Assembly (NCBI GenBank): GCA_030159075.1
Contig: BROG01000344.1
Coordinates: 1 to 64,000, forward strand
DNA length: 64,000 nucleotides
From: Atrina japonica
Lineage: Eukaryota > Mollusca > Bivalvia > Pterioida > Pinnidae
Direction: 5' to 3'
The notes under the pieces are model-generated. The model made no database searches and had not been told where the DNA came from. It saw only the letters and a list, made by a program, of their open reading frames with translations. The translations under genes and the position numbers were made by a program. This document shows positions 35,013 to 45,809 of the stretch, one piece after another. Numbering within the stretch: the first letter of the stretch is position 1; each line of letters begins with the position of its first letter.

Positions 35013-35845
35013 ATTATAAAACAGATACACTGGAATTAAAATTCCTTAAATTTCTGTTACAAATCTTTAAATATGATAACAGAAAACTGTTCAGATAGCA
35101 AAATCAGTTGATGATTTAGAATGGACCGAGCCCGTTCTTTCTAGAATTGTGAAATCTAAAGTGTTTTCAGGTTTTGCGAGATTAGATATAGTATGGAGCA
35201 GAAGAGTTTTTCAATTTCAAATTATTCAGTAATTTGCGTCATTAGTGCGTTTATTTAAATGACATTACTGATATTTATGATAACCTTTATCTATAGACAG
35301 GTCTCAATATTGTGTAACCTATTTTTAATAGAATTGTGACCTATCTTACCTCTGATAATGTCAAATAAAAAAGGTGCTGATCACACTGAACTGACGTCAG
35401 ACACTCCTGATTTTCATTTAATTTTTGAAAGACAAAAGAGTTAATTTTAGTAAACAATATAATAAGCGATCAATAAAATGATGTATATTTTAGAAATAGT
35501 TATATTTGTATACGTACCGACAATATTCGTAGAAGCTGTTACGAAGTAAGACCACATGGCTACTCTGAAGCAGCATTTATGAACCTAGTTAATACGATAT
35601 CGTAGCATATATCTATATCCGTTTTCCAAGCCCCCAATATACTTTCCCTACCGACTATGTTAACGTTGCAGTGTAGAACTTAAATCAGCGTAAGTAATGC
35701 TAGGTACCAGTCTGGAAATAGACATTACATGGTAATCTCTCACACCTATCAATCAAACAACACTCGACTCATATTACAACAAAATGCCTGATAATCAGAA
35801 CTTATTATAAGGATTAATATTAATATTTTGCATGTAAATGAAATA
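35013..35845 (+). repeat. rest of duplicated 3' flank of gene 3
   Basis: Matches 27760-28130 and 28311-28600 (gene 2) and, more weakly, 39270-40160. 35362-35580 is the segment lost from the gene 2 unit. Confidence 0.65.
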
Positions 35846-35849
35846 TTTG

Positions 35850-35995
35850 TAAGTCGAAGAATGTAACAAAATTATTGCATTTTGGACTATACAGAATGCA
35901 CTTTATCATGGAATATACATCACTCAGCCCAAAACCATTATAAGATCGTGAGACTTTAGTCAATAATCTACGAACAATGATGGGTACTAATTCCT
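35850..35995 (+). repeat. outer 5' flank block of the pseudo-exon unit
   Basis: Nearly identical to 31850-31995. It marks the start of another duplicated TSP1 unit, directly after the 3' flank of gene 3, giving the head-to-tail junction of the tandem. Confidence 0.7.
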
Positions 35996-36774
35996 CCCAT
36001 ATTCACAGAGTTATCCGTATAACTAGTGCAAAATAATCAGCCTGTCATCCACGGGAGGGGGGTTAGATAACAAGCTACACGTGTTATGACGTCACAATAC
36101 AATTTATGACTTTCTCTGGCTTCCAGAATGTAGTACATATTTATGTCAGACATGACTCAGATATGCTTAGATCTATATAGACATAAAACATGTACATCAT
36201 GATATTTTTAAGAAACAGGAGAAAAATAATCGACAAACCAAGAATCTTACCCTGGGATTGAGATTCTTTTTTCATACCCTCAAGGTAGGGGTAGATTCTA
36301 TTAACTATCTGTATTCTATATTAATAACTGTTATATTTTTAAGGTTGTACATACATGAATAAAGAAATCTTACAACATTCATCAAACTACCTATTTATGA
36401 AAATGCATTCGAAAAACACTCATCATTATTTTGTTACAATTACGTAGAAGTCCGTTATTGTTTAAGTTGATCACCAACGGGCATCGCTGTTTTTGAAACC
36501 TTTTCAAGAATTGATTAGATATTGATTTTTGAATTTCAAAAGTTTGAATTTCCATTTTTTTTTTCAATTTAATGTAAAGAAAGTGTGCACATGTAAATAT
36601 CATTTTGTTCATTTTGTTAGATCAGATATGACAACGATTGAAACTAACCAATCCATCATGTGTGGTCGGATCAATGTATGTCGCATCTTGTACCGTTATT
36701 TCCTTCTTTCTTTTACCTCTTTATATTGAACTATGTATGATCTAAACTAATTGACTTTGTATCAATTTATGAAA
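35996..36774. other. no recognisable gene
   Basis: AT-rich. 36655-36770 resembles 32940-33055 (ACTAACCAATCC, TACCGTTATTTCC, TTTACCTCTTT), so it too belongs to the duplicated unit. Confidence 0.5.
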
Positions 36775-37235
36775 TATAAAAATCACAGATACCAGTCTTT
36801 AGGACGTCCAGGAGACAAATATACAAATTTTGTAAACATTGGACAAACACGGACCTCTGGATCAGAGATGGGATCAGGTGCCATAGAAGAATAAACCATC
36901 ATGGTTGACCTGTCATCGCGAATTCAGTCAAATTCAAATGAAATATGTGAAAAATAAACGTCTCAACAACCGCTATCGAACAGGTAGCTTAACATGTCAT
37001 TTCGCAAAAAATGTAAATTTACCGACCATAACATTTGCGGAACGTTGTCATCAAACGATTCAATAGATAACTTATTTGGAAGTAGTCTGCCTCTGTATAT
37101 GAAATGTTCATATGTTGAACATGCCCTGGTATTTTGAATCATCTGTGAGATATGATTAAAAACATCTTGTATAGGTGATAGCAGAATACTTAAATGTGGT
37201 ATATTGACGATGGGAAAGTCGAAATTGTATACTCC
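36775..37235 (-). mobile_element. PLE family B copy (-) abutting the pseudo-exon
   Basis: Tail at 36780-36950 (diverged subtype as at 33060). The reverse transcriptase end is on the minus strand at 37241-36963 (I-V-N-I-P-H-L-S, H-F-I-Y-R-G-R-L-L). Its truncated 5' edge meets the TSP1 pseudo-exon at about 37236, so the insertion removed or separated the exon's 5' part. Confidence 0.72.
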
Positions 37236-37350
37236 GTCCATAATATCAGCAAATGCGCCTTAAATGTGTGTAATTATACCTATAGTCAGTAGATCGACAA
37301 CATAATGTGTACGTCTCATTCAAAATGTCCAACAACAGCAACTGCAGGTT
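37236..37350 (+). pseudogene. truncated TSP1 exon (family pseudogene)
   Basis: Only the last third of the exon remains. It corresponds to the stretch from N-I-S-x-C to the donor, followed by the usual post-donor text (TCTCTACTACATTATATATC). The tryptophan codon of the conserved S-Q-W is now TAG, the preceding cysteine-bearing stretch is altered, and the signal peptide and tryptophan array are missing. The 5' edge coincides with a PLE copy. It is clearly closest to genes 2-4, so it is a recent loss. Confidence 0.85.
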
Positions 37351-37509
37351 AATCTCTACTACATTATATATCTTAAATTGCTTGTAATCACATCATATTT
37401 ACTTTTCAGGTTTTAAAATGTATTCAATTTGTCAAGTAGTAAGCTGATTTTAGCTGTTATGTCAAACATTAACTGGAACATATATTTTTTATTCTGTTGT
37501 ATCTTTAAT

Positions 37510-38184
37510 TTCTAACGGTTAGTTATTTATTAATAAAGCGTCCTGGATATATCTAAATATTATACCTCTTCATAAATGCTAGCGATTTTATTGGACAATA
37601 AGGGTTGAGCATTTTCCACTGTCTCGGTCATTCCAGGGTAATATTCAGCAGCGTGATATTCAATAAAAAGATATCACACGCGATGCGCGTACGGTTCGTT
37701 TTCTTTCCTACGTGGTAATTAGATGTAAGGTCTATATGAGTTATGAAGTCGGCCAAGTTGGCCGAGCCTTGGTTGACAATGTATTTCCTCAGGGTGATAA
37801 TTTCCACCACCACTACCATCCTCTCAGGAATATTGTATTTATATTTGATCAAATCAAAGGCCATTGCAAGCTTTTTTCTTTTTATTCAGAAGCTTCTCAG
37901 GAATCAGGAATAACGGGACAGGTCAGCTAATAAAGAGACACAAATGATTCCCATGGGGATGCCGACAGTCGACTAAAAGACCCGATTTCCAATAAATACA
38001 AATATATTGTCTATTCGCAATATGCAATTTTTTATATCAACTTCAGTGAGTTTATGTGTTGAATCATAGTAGTGTTGAACGATATAAGTATCATGATAAC
38101 AAATGACTAAATATTAAACGTTTCGGGTACCACTTGAGTGAGAAAAACAATCAAGTTGTAGATGATGCCCAAAAGTCTCTTTTA
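37510..38184 (-). mobile_element. PLE reverse transcriptase fragment (-)
   Basis: CCCATGGGGATGCCGACAGT at 37952 is the reverse of the G-I-P-M-G motif. Around it are the counterparts of the L-F-L-Y-S-Y region (37900) and the upstream I-K-x-L-G-F region (38010). Heavily broken. Most of 37600-37860 does not align and may be a secondary insertion. Confidence 0.6.
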
Positions 38185-38526
38185 TGATAGATACAGTGGT
38201 ATTGCGATCTTAGATATATCAAAGTCAAAATACCAATGACGCCAATGTAATAGTCTTCAGGATGTCCAGGATACAATATACAAACCTGGCTAATATAAAA
38301 CACGGACTATAAAATTCAATTGTTTGTATTGATCTATCATAACTTTGTCATATCTAACAAAAACAAATAGAAGTGGTATCAAGTACAAGGGAATTAAAGT
38401 ATACTTTCCGGGATTGAATTACACGTTAAAGGTCAAATATAAAGAGGCAAAAAGGGTAAGCGAGTCTTCTAGAGACGAGTTTGAACCATATGACTGTTGC
38501 TATTATAATTCTGTCTTATCTTGTTC

Positions 38527-38527
<1 letters not shown>
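38185..38527 (+). repeat. orphan 5' flank of a TSP1 unit, exon lost
   Basis: 38185-38225 (GATAGATACAGTGGTATTGC) and 38310-38527 match the flank before gene 3, including the TATAAAG at 38438-38444. They stop at a TA microsatellite where the exon should follow about 100 bp later. Promoter-like sequence without a gene. Confidence 0.65.

Positions 38528-38621
<94 letters not shown>
38528..38621. repeat. (TA)n(TG)n microsatellite
   Basis: About 78 bp of TA followed by TG repeats, sitting exactly at the break in the duplicated TSP1 flank. Confidence 0.93.
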
Positions 38622-38884
38622 AGACAGTTAGGATTTGTTTTCACATATATTGCTCGATGAGTGGCACATATGTGCATGATCACACGATATATAAAACCCG
38701 AAGTTTTCGAATTGTGCTATACGTAATTCTGAATTATAGATATATCCTTTGTAATAAATGTATTTTATGAAATTAAGTGATTGTTCGCCTTTTACATTCA
38801 TCAAACCCAAATATATGAAAATAGTCTTTTTTCATAAAAAATATATCGAAAATCTTAACGTTACAATTATATCTTATAGTGTGA

Positions 38885-39170
38885 TAAGGTAAAATTGAAG
38901 AAGTACCAATTAATAATAAAAAAAACTCAAGTCCATTATAACACGAGGAATTAGATGTGCAAATGGTCTCAACATGAAGAACAATTACGAATCCCAAACG
39001 GGATAAGACCAGGTGTCCGGAAGGAGTCAGCGTTTTCTGCTGGCATGCCACACCCGTCGCAAATATTCCATGGAAACCTTTCTAGTTCGATGAACGGGTC
39101 AATTTCGGTAAAAAGGTCAAGTTTGGTGATGAGGTCAATTTCGGTGAAAATCATGATATGATAACGCAGC
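38885..39170 (-). mobile_element. PLE family A 3'-tail fragment (-)
   Basis: Nearly the same as 4690-5000: GAAGAAGTACCAATTAATAA, CAAATGGTCTCAACATGAAG, GTCAGCGTTTTCTGCTGGCA, TCAAGTTTGGTGATGAGGTC. The short TTCGGTGAAAA/GGTCAA words at its inner end form a small tandem repeat of the family. Confidence 0.78.
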
Positions 39171-39269
39171 GGTAACTTTCATTTCATAATTTTGAGTATG
39201 TATACAGATTTAAATATTTCCGATTCCGAGTTCGCAAAAATATGATATGGAGATAGAAATGATCAAACC

Positions 39270-40170
39270 CATACTAGATTGGCAACACTTAAAGGTTCTC
39301 ACGAGATTAAATGTAGCGAAGAGGACCACAGGTTTTCAATTTTAAATCTACCAATGATATGCCGTCAATGGTGCAATTGGCTTTATTTCAATGGCATTAC
39401 TTTGATTTATTAATAAAAAATGGTAATCGCAGATATAAATATTCAGTTTTAGGTCTTGAGGAATCTTATTTTGTGAAGAAACACTCTGATTTCAATAGCA
39501 TATACACTGTTTGGGAGGTTTCCATGTAACATTTGCATGGTGTGACATGCTGACATGGGACACTGGCTGGCTGGGACGTTCTGGATTGGCAGTTGTTCGT
39601 CATGTTGAGACCATTTGTATATCTAACTGGTCATATTCTAATGACCTTGTAGTTTGGATTGTCCATTTGTACTTCGTCATTTTTACTTCGATATTGTGGA
39701 ATATACTGTCTAAAGATTGTGACCCATCCCACCCCTCTAGGGATGTCAATTTGAAAATGGCGCCGATCACACTAAATTCTGGTATTTTCTGGAAAGACTG
39801 ACGGTTGAATTTGAGCTTAATGTGATTAGCGATGTAAAGTAAATTCTAAAGGATGATATAATGCATTTAATAAGTCGCCAAACGTACCTAAAGAAAAGAC
39901 ACAAATCTAATTGTGTTCGTCCAACAATATACGTAGACACTGCTATGGAGAACAACGGCGTCTAGGAACAGAAATAGAGAAGTATGATATTGTAGTGGGC
40001 CTACCGACTATGTTAACGTTTCGATGTAAACATAAAGTGGTGTAAGTGCGTCCAGTCTGGAAAACCTACATAGTGACGTCTCACATCTGTCAAGCAACAC
40101 GCGACTGTCCTGCGGAATATTACAATAAGATACCCCATTTTCAGAACGTGTTGTAGGGTTTCATATTGAT
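39270..40170 (+). repeat. diverged copy of the TSP1 3' flank, with an inserted PLE tail
   Basis: 39270-39475 resembles 35160-35300; 39720-40150 resembles 35350-35830 (GTACC, ACAATATACGTAGACACTGC, CCGACTATGTTAACGTT). A family A PLE tail (+) interrupts it at about 39495-39715 (CATGTTGAGACCATTTGTAT). This is the 3' flank of the pseudo-exon unit. Confidence 0.6.
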
Positions 40171-40329
40171 CGTTTGCAAAAGCTATACGCGTGATGTTGG
40201 ACTTATTATATATGAAATATAAATTAACTATACAGAAATGTACTGTCAAAATGTCAAAAATGTATTTTAACTTCAGAATCCTCAGAAACTAGAAATTTCC
40301 CAGACATAACTTGTATACTTGGTCTTAAA

Positions 40330-41760
40330 AACGTGCTGCCATAACGGCGCATTTAGCCCTAGTTAGACGTTCCTTTACGAGGAAATGAACCAATCTGTTC
40401 AAATTAAGATCCCTCCATATTTTAAGTGCAAGGGGTTTTCTCACTTTGTTTGGAATACAGACGAGTGACACAGAGCTTGAATTACTACATGTCCATTGGA
40501 TTCCAAAGATGCACAAAATTTCCGATAAACAAAGATTCATTGTGGGGTCATCTAGGCGCTCTAACAAGTTTCTATACATTTTACTCTTCAATCTGCTTAA
40601 GAGTTGTTGGAACATCTTAAGTCTCCAAATTCCAAACATATAGCAAGCATAAAGCCTTTTAGTTTTTCAAATATTTACACAAAAGTTCTTCACCAGAAAC
40701 TTAAAAGTACACTCACTTCTATCATATGAAAATCGGAGACATCAATATTTTGGTCGTGAGGAACCATATTTTGTGAAGGGAAACTTTAATTTCAATTACA
40801 AGTACACTGAAGACGATATCATTAAGATGCTATAGTATCTAGTGTACAACAACTTTGAGGGAATTATTTTCAAGCAGATGATCGTCTTTCCAATGGCTAT
40901 CATTGTGCTACCTCTCCTAGTTGGTATCTTTTTGTATCTGTATGTGGCGGAATTTATTTAGTGTCTGTTCTCCACAGGAGTGAAACTGATGGCGTCTCTG
41001 TTGATTTTGATGAAAGGTACATCTAAGGCGTCCTTTCTATGTGTGGTCCATAGTTTCGAAGTTGCCTCTGTCGGATGTGTGACGCTGGCTATGTAATCGG
41101 TGGGGTGGCGGAGGGGGTACAACTGCTTCTTACCTAGAGTTGTTCCTTTCGGTTGTGGATGGTCTGCTTCGTACCTCCCTTGGTGACAAACGTTACAGTT
41201 TCCATATTATGGGCTTCCCGTACCTGATGTTCCGTCTTCTCCTGCCTGTGACGTTTTCGGTTTTAAACTTATAACGTTTGTGTCCCTCTTGTGAATGTTT
41301 TATCTGAGAGCCGGGCTACTCATCTACACGTGGATGCGTTGTTGAACGCTTGAAATCGTCACTAGGAAAAAGTTTTATGGTCGATGCGGGTATTTTGTTA
41401 AACAATATGAAGTCAACCTCCCAAGAAAGTTGGACAGCATTCTGGAGCATGGCGGCTGGCAGTGACGTCCTTTCGATCGGATCTGAAGCTGACTGCTGAC
41501 CTTTTTATCGAGCTTTGTCTTTTCACCAAAACTTGACTTTTTCACCGAACTCCGAGAGGTGTACAAAGAACGTTTGCGACGTGTGAAGCATGCTAACAGG
41601 GGACGCTGAATCCTTCCTGACACCTGTTACCATCCCGTTTGGGATTCACAATTGTTCTTGGTGTTGATACTGTTATTACATTAAGTTTGTCATATTCCGG
41701 TGGGGTTAGGGCTAAAGGTATCTGTTGGTGCTTCTTTCAATTATAAAGATATAGCAGACT
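40330..41760 (+). mobile_element. PLE family A, long decayed copy (+)
   Basis: From 40440 the + strand encodes H-W-I-P-K-M-H-K and R-F-I-V-G-S-S-R-R-S, the start of the reverse transcriptase. The E-D-D-I-I-like region (40810), the palm counterpart (40880), S-Y-E-C-F-I-like (41285) and F-Y-G-R-Y-like (41370) sites follow. The family A tail lies at 41560-41730 (TTCCTGACACCTGTTACCAT). Every segment is shifted or stopped, many through C-to-G or A-to-G style changes, so it is an old copy. Confidence 0.72.
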
Positions 41761-41917
41761 ATTACAACTAGACCAACAAATTAACTCATATGCAGTGTTC
41801 AACTAATTGTTTCTATCTGAATAAAATGGGGCGGAAACTGTAACTGCAATTAATTAATGAATATAAAAAAGAGTTAGCGCACTTGCTGCAGAGCAAGTTA
41901 ATCCGAAGTCAATATGG

Positions 41918-42150
41918 AGACGTCACTAAATACCGGTGAAGGGCTTCAAAGTTTGGCCTATGCTCGGCACTTATAGCCATTGAGCAGTGATGGTTTTTTT
42001 AACATGCCGACACTAAATGCGACACGGGACCTCGATTTTTATTGTATCATCCGAAGGACAGGAAACCAACCTGCCGCCGGCTGGACTCGAACTCACGACT
42101 TCACGATCAAGGGTCGAGCGCGCTACCGACTGATTAAGGCCGGCTCGAGT
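41918..42150 (-). mobile_element. tRNA-derived SINE, first family (-)
   Basis: Minus-strand tRNA-like head at about 42146-42080 (AGTCGGTAGCGCG, GTGAGTTCGAGTCC). The body is longer than in the 726-956 copy (includes CCTTCGGATGATACAATA). It ends at GACGTCTCCATA. A GTCAATATGGRGA-like direct repeat on both sides (41908 and 42150) is the likely target duplication; the usual TTGT tail is missing. Confidence 0.8.
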
Positions 42151-42289
42151 CAATATGGGAGCCAAACAGGCTAGGAAGGTAAGTCTGAGATATGCCAGTA
42201 GCTAACTGGTCATGCATTCGATTGACAAATAGGTAATCTTATTTTCAAAAAAAAGTTTGGATGAATTTTACCTTGTAGTATGTAATTTA

Positions 42290-42740
42290 TTAAGGAATAT
42301 GTATTATCAAGCTTAAAGTAATTATAAACTCGTGATATTTTAGTCCATTATAAACGGTCAATGTTAGATACAGTGGCATTGCAATCTCAAGTAGACAACG
42401 TATACGACAGAATTCTTTGGTTTGTTGATCTCGCAAATGTTCAATAATCATATGTATTACCAGCTTTATTATGTATAAAGGAATTGCAAAGGTTTTTTTT
42501 TTCTTTTTTTTTGTACATGAATATATCAAGTGGCATTCAATGTCAAGTTGTCAGATAACATGCAAAATTATTAGTTCTTTTTCTGAGAGGTTTTGGAATC
42601 AGATGATTGGATTTATCGTAAATCTACCTGATCGACTTATGTTTTTATATGACTTTCAAAACATTCACTCTAATGTCTGATGTTGAAGAAGATTTACTTT
42701 GTAGTTGAATAATCTAACACATCACTGTTTCTTTACAAAT
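42290..42740 (+). promoter_or_regulatory. duplicated 5' flank of TSP1 gene 4
   Basis: 42330-42450 aligns with 26440-26570 and 43510-43660 (CGTGATATTTTAGTC, GATACAGTGGCATTGCAATC, GTTGATCTC). The part nearest the gene is more diverged and lacks the TATAAAG. Promoter role inferred. Confidence 0.45.
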
Positions 42741-43059
42741 ATGGCGAACATTTATACTGTATACTTCATTGCTGTACTTCAAATTTTGAGCTTGTACAAT
42801 GTGATGAACAGTGGATCTGTTGTCTCAGGATGTGGCCATTACAAATACTGTGATTGGGCTGGTTGGGGTAAATGGTCAGCTTGCTCAAATAAATGTGGAT
42901 CAGGAATGAGATTTCGTCAGCAACTTCTATGTTGTCCACCTGGCTATACCGTCCATAATATCAGCAAATGTGTGTTAGATACGTGTAATTATACCAACAG
43001 TCAGTGGTACCACAACAGCACATGTACGTCTTATTCAAAATGTCCGACAACGATCGCAG
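42741..43059 (+). CDS. secreted TSP1-like cysteine-rich protein, first coding exon (gene 4)
   Basis: The exon has 106 codons plus one base, phase-1 donor G|GTTAGT. It has the same signal peptide frame as genes 2 and 3 (hydrophobic through residue 18), then C-G-H-Y-K-Y-C, W-A-G-W-G-K-W-S-A-C-S, C-G-S-G and C-C-P-P-G-Y-T. Ten module cysteines and sequons N-I-S, N-Y-T and N-S-T are kept. Two single-codon deletions relative to gene 2 flank the module, one before the first cysteine and one before the donor. Many differences from gene 2 are silent, so it has been under constraint longer than the 2-3 pair. A (CA)n tract starts 12 bases after the donor. Confidence 0.82.
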
Positions 43060-43070
43060 GTTAGTCTTTG

Positions 43071-43071
43071 C

Positions 43072-43127
<56 letters not shown>

Positions 43128-43150
43128 TGTACGCACGCACGCACGCACGC
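43071..43150. repeat. (CA)n microsatellite just inside the gene 4 intron
   Basis: Some 27 CA units followed by GCACGCACGC words. It begins about 12 bp past the splice donor. Confidence 0.95.
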
Positions 43151-43429
43151 GCGTATTCATTTATTCAGTAAGCCATGTACGGAGGTCATGTTACCAGATT
43201 GTTTGCAAAAATATTCTTTGTCGGCTGCCGAATGGAATTTCCCTACAAAACCTATAAAACCTTTGGAAAAACTATCACATTGTGTGACATTTCAACTGAT
43301 ATGTTGGTCGATAGCCCGACACGCGGTTAGAGCTATTCGACGTTTTTGCCAATTGTTGTAGAATGTAGACAGTATATAATGTCGATAAACTAATGCAAAT
43401 AGTCGTTTTGAGTAATATTAGTGAAACAT

Positions 43430-43790
43430 GTTAGATTTTTTCAACTATAAGAAAAAGATTGCATTTACACTTTGAAGAATACACTTTATTATAGACTATA
43501 CATTACTAAGGTTATAGCCATTATAGGTTCGTGAGATTTTAGTCAATAATATACGAACAATGATAGATACAATGGCATTGCAATCTCAAGTAGATCAACG
43601 TTTACTATAAAATACGTTTAATTTGTTGATCTCTCAAACGTTCAACAGATATTAATACCGACGTCTATATTTTGTGTTATGGAATTATAAATTGTGTAGG
43701 TTGTACATGAACGTATTTTAAAGAGGCATTCAAGGTTTATTTTCTATTAGCATGCGAAAAGTTTTTTATTTTATTTTCCCCGAGTTGAGC
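43430..43790 (+). repeat. orphan 5' flank block of a TSP1 unit after gene 4
   Basis: AGATTGCATTTACACTTTGA, TCGTGAGATTTTAGTCAATA and GATACAATGGCATTGCAATC match the outer flanks of genes 2-4. TGTACATGAACG and GAGGCATTCAAGG match 42507-42550 and 26660-26675. A fold-back element starts at 43795 and no TSP1 exon follows, so a further gene copy was lost here. Confidence 0.62.
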
Positions 43791-43794
43791 TTTC

Positions 43795-44177
43795 AATGGT
43801 GGCTGATTTGTATCATTTCGACTTTTCGCTATTTCGAGTCGAAAAGGTAATGGACCGAAAAGAGGAAAATACGACAAATTAACAATTTGTTGGTTTTTTC
43901 AGGGCGAAAAAGAGGACAAAACAAAAATACGCTAAAATTAGCGACTTACGTTTGTCATTTTTACGCCTGGCGTTTTGTTGTCTTTTCGCCTCGCAAATTA
44001 GCGACTTAACTGTCGTCTTTTCGCCTCGCTAATTTTCAACCTTAAAATATTGTCTTTTCGACCCACAAATTTGCGACTTTAAAATGTCGTCTTGTCGTCT
44101 TTTCGCCTCGCAAATTTGCGACCTTAAAATATCTTCTTTTCGTCTTTTTACGTCTATTTGATTTTTTATCTTACACG

Positions 44178-44253
<76 letters not shown>

Positions 44254-44537
44254 GTGTGTGACTTTTACATATCATGTCACGTAGCAAATTAGATAGGCGT
44301 AAAGACGACTTTAGGGTGGCAAATTTGCGGGGCGAAAAGACAACATTTAAAGGCAAAATGACGAAAAGACTACACATCACCAGGCGAAAAGATGACAAAA
44401 ATAAGTCGCTAATTTGCGGTCTATTTTGTCGTCTTTTCACCCTCAATTTTGTCGTCTTAACGTTTTGTCGTCTTTTCGGAGCGAAATGTTCATTTGTCGT
44501 CCTTTCGTTGTAATGGCAAAAATCAGCCACCATAACT
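43795..44537. mobile_element. fold-back element of GTCGTCTTTTCGCC words around (TA)n
   Basis: The ends ATGGTGGCTGATTTGTATC (about 43797) and its near-reverse ATCAGCCACCAT (about 44522) are inverted. Both halves are full of GTCGTCTTTTCGCC, GCAAATTTGCGAC and their complements; 44184-44251 in the middle is a TA tract. Frames such as 44274-44513 (+) and 44533-44171 (-) are artefacts of the repeat. No coding capacity. Confidence 0.72.
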
Positions 44538-45015
44538 TTGAACTAGCATAATTTGACCGCATCGCCTTCAAAGAGATCACAGTTTCTTTAATCAAAGGCC
44601 GGGTGACCCACAAGGCTTCGCGCATGTAGACACACATCAAAGATTCTAGGCATATACATAAAGGTTGAGTGTTTATGTGTGCATTTCTGTGAGTGAAAGA
44701 TATACATGTGTGCTCATTTCTACAGGGCAAGTAACATCTAACCAATACCACTTCTTATGGAAGTTCTTTCCCTCAACAAAACATCAATATTTTGAATGCG
44801 AACTTGGCATTTAGTGGACCTGGTGTTCCGCCTATACCTTCGGGCACAATTATTTGGTAAATATATTGGTATTGAAATATTTCTCTATTTATAAAATGTG
44901 ACACGTAAAATCAATATGTAAAACTTAATTTTTTTTTAATATGAAATTTTTGTATTCAATTATTATTACCATAGTACGATAATAAAGTTATAGTTTCATT
45001 ATTGTAAACATATTA
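44538..45015. other. no recognisable feature
   Basis: AT-rich DNA without a match in the window. Confidence 0.4.
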
Positions 45016-45440
45016 CAGTCAAACCTGCATTAAAGGCCACCTGTTTTCAGCAGCCACTCGACTTCAACAGCCAGTTTCTGTTCCCCCAATCAATTTTACT
45101 ATATAAACATACCTAAACCAGCAGCCTTCTGTCTAACGTGGCTAATCTTGGTCACACTGTTTTCAGCAGTAATTTTTTTAGGATTGTTGATGGCATGATC
45201 TATTTTTAGAAAACCTTTTAACGTTAAGCTGGGCAGTTCTGTAATGTACATGATTTTGACAACTGATCATCTTAACATCAACTATCATATATTTGTATAT
45301 GAATATACATGTGTTGCTATACACTGCATAATGAACACCAATTTTCTTGTGATTTTTGTCAACCTGGAATCAAAGGCCACCTGTCTTATGCAGCCACTTT
45401 TCCATCTCCCTTAAGTGGCTGCTGAAAACAGGTATGACTG
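45016..45440. mobile_element. MITE with CAGTCAAACCTG ends and TA target site
   Basis: CAGTCAAACCTG at 45016 and CAGGTATGACTG at 45429-45440 are inverted with one mismatch. TA flanks both ends. A second inverted pair inside (CTGTTTTCAGCAGCCACT at 45041, AGTGGCTGCTGAAAACAG at 45414) strengthens the fold. TA duplication and CAGTC ends fit a Tc1/mariner-related non-autonomous element. No transposase. Confidence 0.75.
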
Positions 45441-45809
45441 TACTATAGTTTGGGCTTATCACATGTAGTTTTATCAACATGTTTCTGTAAAGTGTTGACG
45501 TTCATTCGGAAACTAATCATCATATTAAAGCGATATAAGCTGTTCCAATGATTAATTTTGTCCCTGACATATAGTCGAGAATATGATAAAATGTGTGTTC
45601 AAATACATTATTATCAGTGAAAGGTTTAAAAACTTCTTTTCGAAGTTAAGTTTTATCAGATAAGTTTTCCCTTACCTTAAAAAAAGCTGTATTTCCGTAT
45701 GCAATGACCTTTCAGATAAACTCTTTCACCATATCAAATGTACTTCGTAATTCAGTCAGGGTATCTCGGTCCTTTACGCTATGTTATAGTCGGCCGATTT
45801 ATATGTGCT

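Noticed and set aside
44171..44533. 120-codon minus frame and 79-codon plus frame
   Set aside because: Artefacts of the inverted GTCGTCTTTTCGCC word array.
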